A stretch of 64,000 nt of DNA, taken from Reichenbachiella agarivorans (GTDB lineage: Bacteria; Bacteroidota; Bacteroidia; Cytophagales; Cyclobacteriaceae). Positions within the stretch are counted from its first letter, which is position 1; every line of letters begins with the position of its first letter. Location of the stretch: assembly GCF_025502585.1 (NCBI RefSeq), contig NZ_CP106679.1, positions 1,767,501-1,831,500 of the forward strand, given 5' to 3'. Both the position numbers and the translations under genes were made by a program. The notes below the pieces were generated by a model. The model saw only the letters and a list, made by a program, of their open reading frames with translations. It ran no database searches and was not told where the DNA came from. Below are positions 62,725 to 64,000 of the stretch, piece by piece.

Positions 62725-63029
62725 TGCTACAAATGTACGGAAATTTGCTAATTGGGATTTATAGAATTTTGATTTGCTTTTATAGCATTGAGTGGCTGCT
62801 CAAGTCAATCACCCAACCATCATGCACTAAGACCACTCCCATTAAGTGTGTTTAGTCTGTTTCTCTGATTATTATAGAAGACCTTTGATTAGAAATCCGT
62901 AAACTTGGTAAGATTTTAGATAGTAAGCTTTCGTTGAGTACAATATCTTTACATTCTAAAGCCAGATTCAAAAGGAGAAGATGAAGGGATATATGGCGTG
63001 TTCAAATAATTATATCAAAAAAATAAGCT
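62725..63029. other. Divergent 305-nt spacer without recognised features
   Basis: The spacer between the copper operon and the Cys-rich lipoprotein gene has no ORF worth calling and no clear full promoter. On the minus strand tacatttg (62730-62737) fits the -7 consensus but is only 6 nt from the start codon, with no -33 element; I do not call it a promoter. Confidence 0.4.
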
Positions 63030-63356
63030 ATGAAAAATGTTAGAATATTCGGATTGTTGTTGGTTTTTGGGCTGACGGCAGTGATGTTGACGAACTGTGA
63101 TAGCGCAGTTGATGCTCTAGAATCTTGTTCTCAGGAAGAAATTTGTCCCTCAAAGGATGTAACAGCTTGTTGCGACAATAAAGAATGTGTCTATAAATAC
63201 GATGGGAAAGAATATCCCGAAGATGACATAGATCAGTTGGCGGATGATCTTGGATGTGGTAGTTCATCCAATGCCAGAGTGGCAAGTACAGAAGGAGCTG
63301 AACTCATAGGTAGGTTACAAGACCTGCTGGCTGAAGCCAAAGCAGGGTTAAAATAA
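63030..63356 (+). CDS. Small cysteine-rich lipoprotein
   Basis: The 108-aa product has a signal with lipobox (FGLLLVFGLTAVMLTNC, Cys at about 23). It contains seven cysteines in total, arranged as SCSQEEIC, ACCDNKEC and a single GC. It ends with a helix (EGAELIGRLQDLLAEAKAGL). It is divergent from the copper operon, so a metal-related role is possible but unproven. I recognise no family. A terminator follows. Confidence 0.7.
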   Translation: MKNVRIFGLLLVFGLTAVMLTNCDSAVDALESCSQEEICPSKDVTACCDNKECVYKYDGKEYPEDDIDQLADDLGCGSSSNARVASTEGAELIGRLQDLLAEAKAGLK

Positions 63357-63383
63357 CCTGAGTAGTCAGAAGATTATAAGATC

Positions 63384-63418
63384 AAGGGTATAGAGCATTG
63401 GCTTTGCACCCTTTTTTT
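63384..63418 (+). terminator. Terminator after the Cys-rich lipoprotein
   Basis: The stem aagggt/accctt, with an extra gca/tgc pairing further in, is followed by seven T. It starts 28 nt after the stop codon. Confidence 0.75.
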
Positions 63419-63578
63419 CTGAAAGCCCTAATCTATGCTGAAGCAAAGTGTGGATCACCTTAAATGATATGGGGAGAAGGTAAATTGGTTTACATGAAAA
63501 TGATGTGGAGTAGTTTTATAGTCGAGTACAAAAATCGAATTATTTTAATAGCGTACAATTTGGCAGGGTAAAAAAAGA

Positions 63579-63774
63579 GGAGCGTTGCTCTGAAATCATA
63601 GTAGTTAAAGAGGAGTCGGAAAGACAAAGGGGCGCTAGCCCTGACACCTTAAAAAATACCTGCCTCTGCATGGTGTTTATCCCATTAGCTTTTTCTATTT
63701 TAGATGTCAGAACTAAAGTCCCTCAATCCCTCATTAATCGCACAAATTGCTACGAAGAAGGCAGGGCTACGCCC
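63579..63774. repeat. Hairpin cluster in the right-hand end spacer
   Basis: The gene-free end of the window (63357-64000) contains short perfect hairpins: gagc-gtt-gctc (63580-63590), gggc-gcta-gccc (63630-63641) and gggc-tac-gccc (63764-63774). An 81-aa ORF at 63670-63915 covers one of them and shows no coding character. Nothing else is recognisable up to the end of the window. Confidence 0.55.
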
Positions 63775-64000
63775 CTTACTTCTCTTCTAAATACAATCGA
63801 CCCAGAATATTCTCACTTGTTTCAACCACAGAAATGCATTTGCAGAATCTTTACTACTGTTACAGTTGAAAAATCAATTCGCCTCAGTAGGAGTCCTATG
63901 GACAAGTTCCCATAATTTTTCATGTGACCCCAACGTAGTCTCAAGTGGGGCTTACAAAGATTAGTTCAGGAAAGTCTACTCGTTCATAAAGAAGAAAGTT

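Noticed and set aside
63670-63915. 81-aa ORF near the right end
   Set aside because: No recognisable domain, contains a gggc-tac-gccc hairpin, and composition matches the surrounding non-coding DNA.

Overview
The window is a chromosomal segment of a Bacteroidota bacterium, most likely a marine, gliding-type Cytophagales (Reichenbachiella or Fulvivirga-like). This rests on phylum-typical families (DUF5103 T9SS plug protein, DUF4270, DUF1684, DUF1573, DUF4421, YbbR/YajC/CoaE/NusB gene order, leucine dehydrogenase, HYC_CC_PP protein), on promoters fitting the Bacteroidota pattern TTTG / about 20 nt / TAnnTTTG, and on the general absence of Shine-Dalgarno sequences. The genus is inference; no database was consulted.

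Layout. 1-1.8 kb: 3' end of 23S rRNA, 5S rRNA and terminator (end of an rRNA operon). 2-8.2 kb: gatC, a large membrane-TPR protein, DUF1684, radC, rpsT, a serine hydrolase. 8.4-15 kb: an OmpA-like envelope protein, a PLP enzyme, and a minus-strand cell-envelope signalling operon of an ECF sigma factor, a protein that apparently spans both membranes (cytoplasmic N-terminus, one TM helix, C-terminal beta-barrel), an LVIVD lipoprotein and a second lipoprotein. 15-24 kb: T9SS plug protein, sterol-desaturase family hydroxylase, ALDH plus porin, small enzymes, tRNA-Phe with its own promoter and terminator. 24-30 kb: a two-gene Fe-S oxidoreductase, a LolA-like protein, and a small protein coupled to a TPR histidine kinase. 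30-37 kb: the housekeeping cluster coaE-ybbR-yajC-DUF1573-ytxH-nusB, leucine dehydrogenase, ABC exporter. 37-45 kb: DUF4270, kelch and outer-membrane protein trio, a TPR protein with a phosphoacceptor domain but no ATPase domain, fatty acid desaturase. 45.8-52.5 kb: a probable phytate/phosphate-ester acquisition locus (TPR-HTH membrane regulator, TonB-dependent receptor, acidic lipoprotein, beta-propeller phytase). 54.5-62.7 kb: a Cus-type copper/silver efflux operon.

The intergenic spaces are more unusual than the genes. Two loci carry 12-unit, exactly 21-bp-periodic tandem arrays with the same consensus but opposite orientation (29843-30094 and 52640-52891). Two further intergenic places share an element of about 110 bp (45545-45660 and 52941-53052) whose primary sequence is conserved in a core while a flanking stem differs completely in sequence but keeps its pairing, as a structured RNA or single-stranded-DNA mobile element would. 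Several spacers hold clusters of perfect hairpins with three-base loops and unrelated stems, and heptamer-periodic repeats recur. These repeat families are the best candidates for something undescribed.

Three proteins (27778-29733, 41734-43536, 45867-47540) share one plan, signal sequence / TPR / TM helix / coiled coil, with three different outputs: complete histidine kinase, phosphoacceptor domain only, and DNA-binding HTH.
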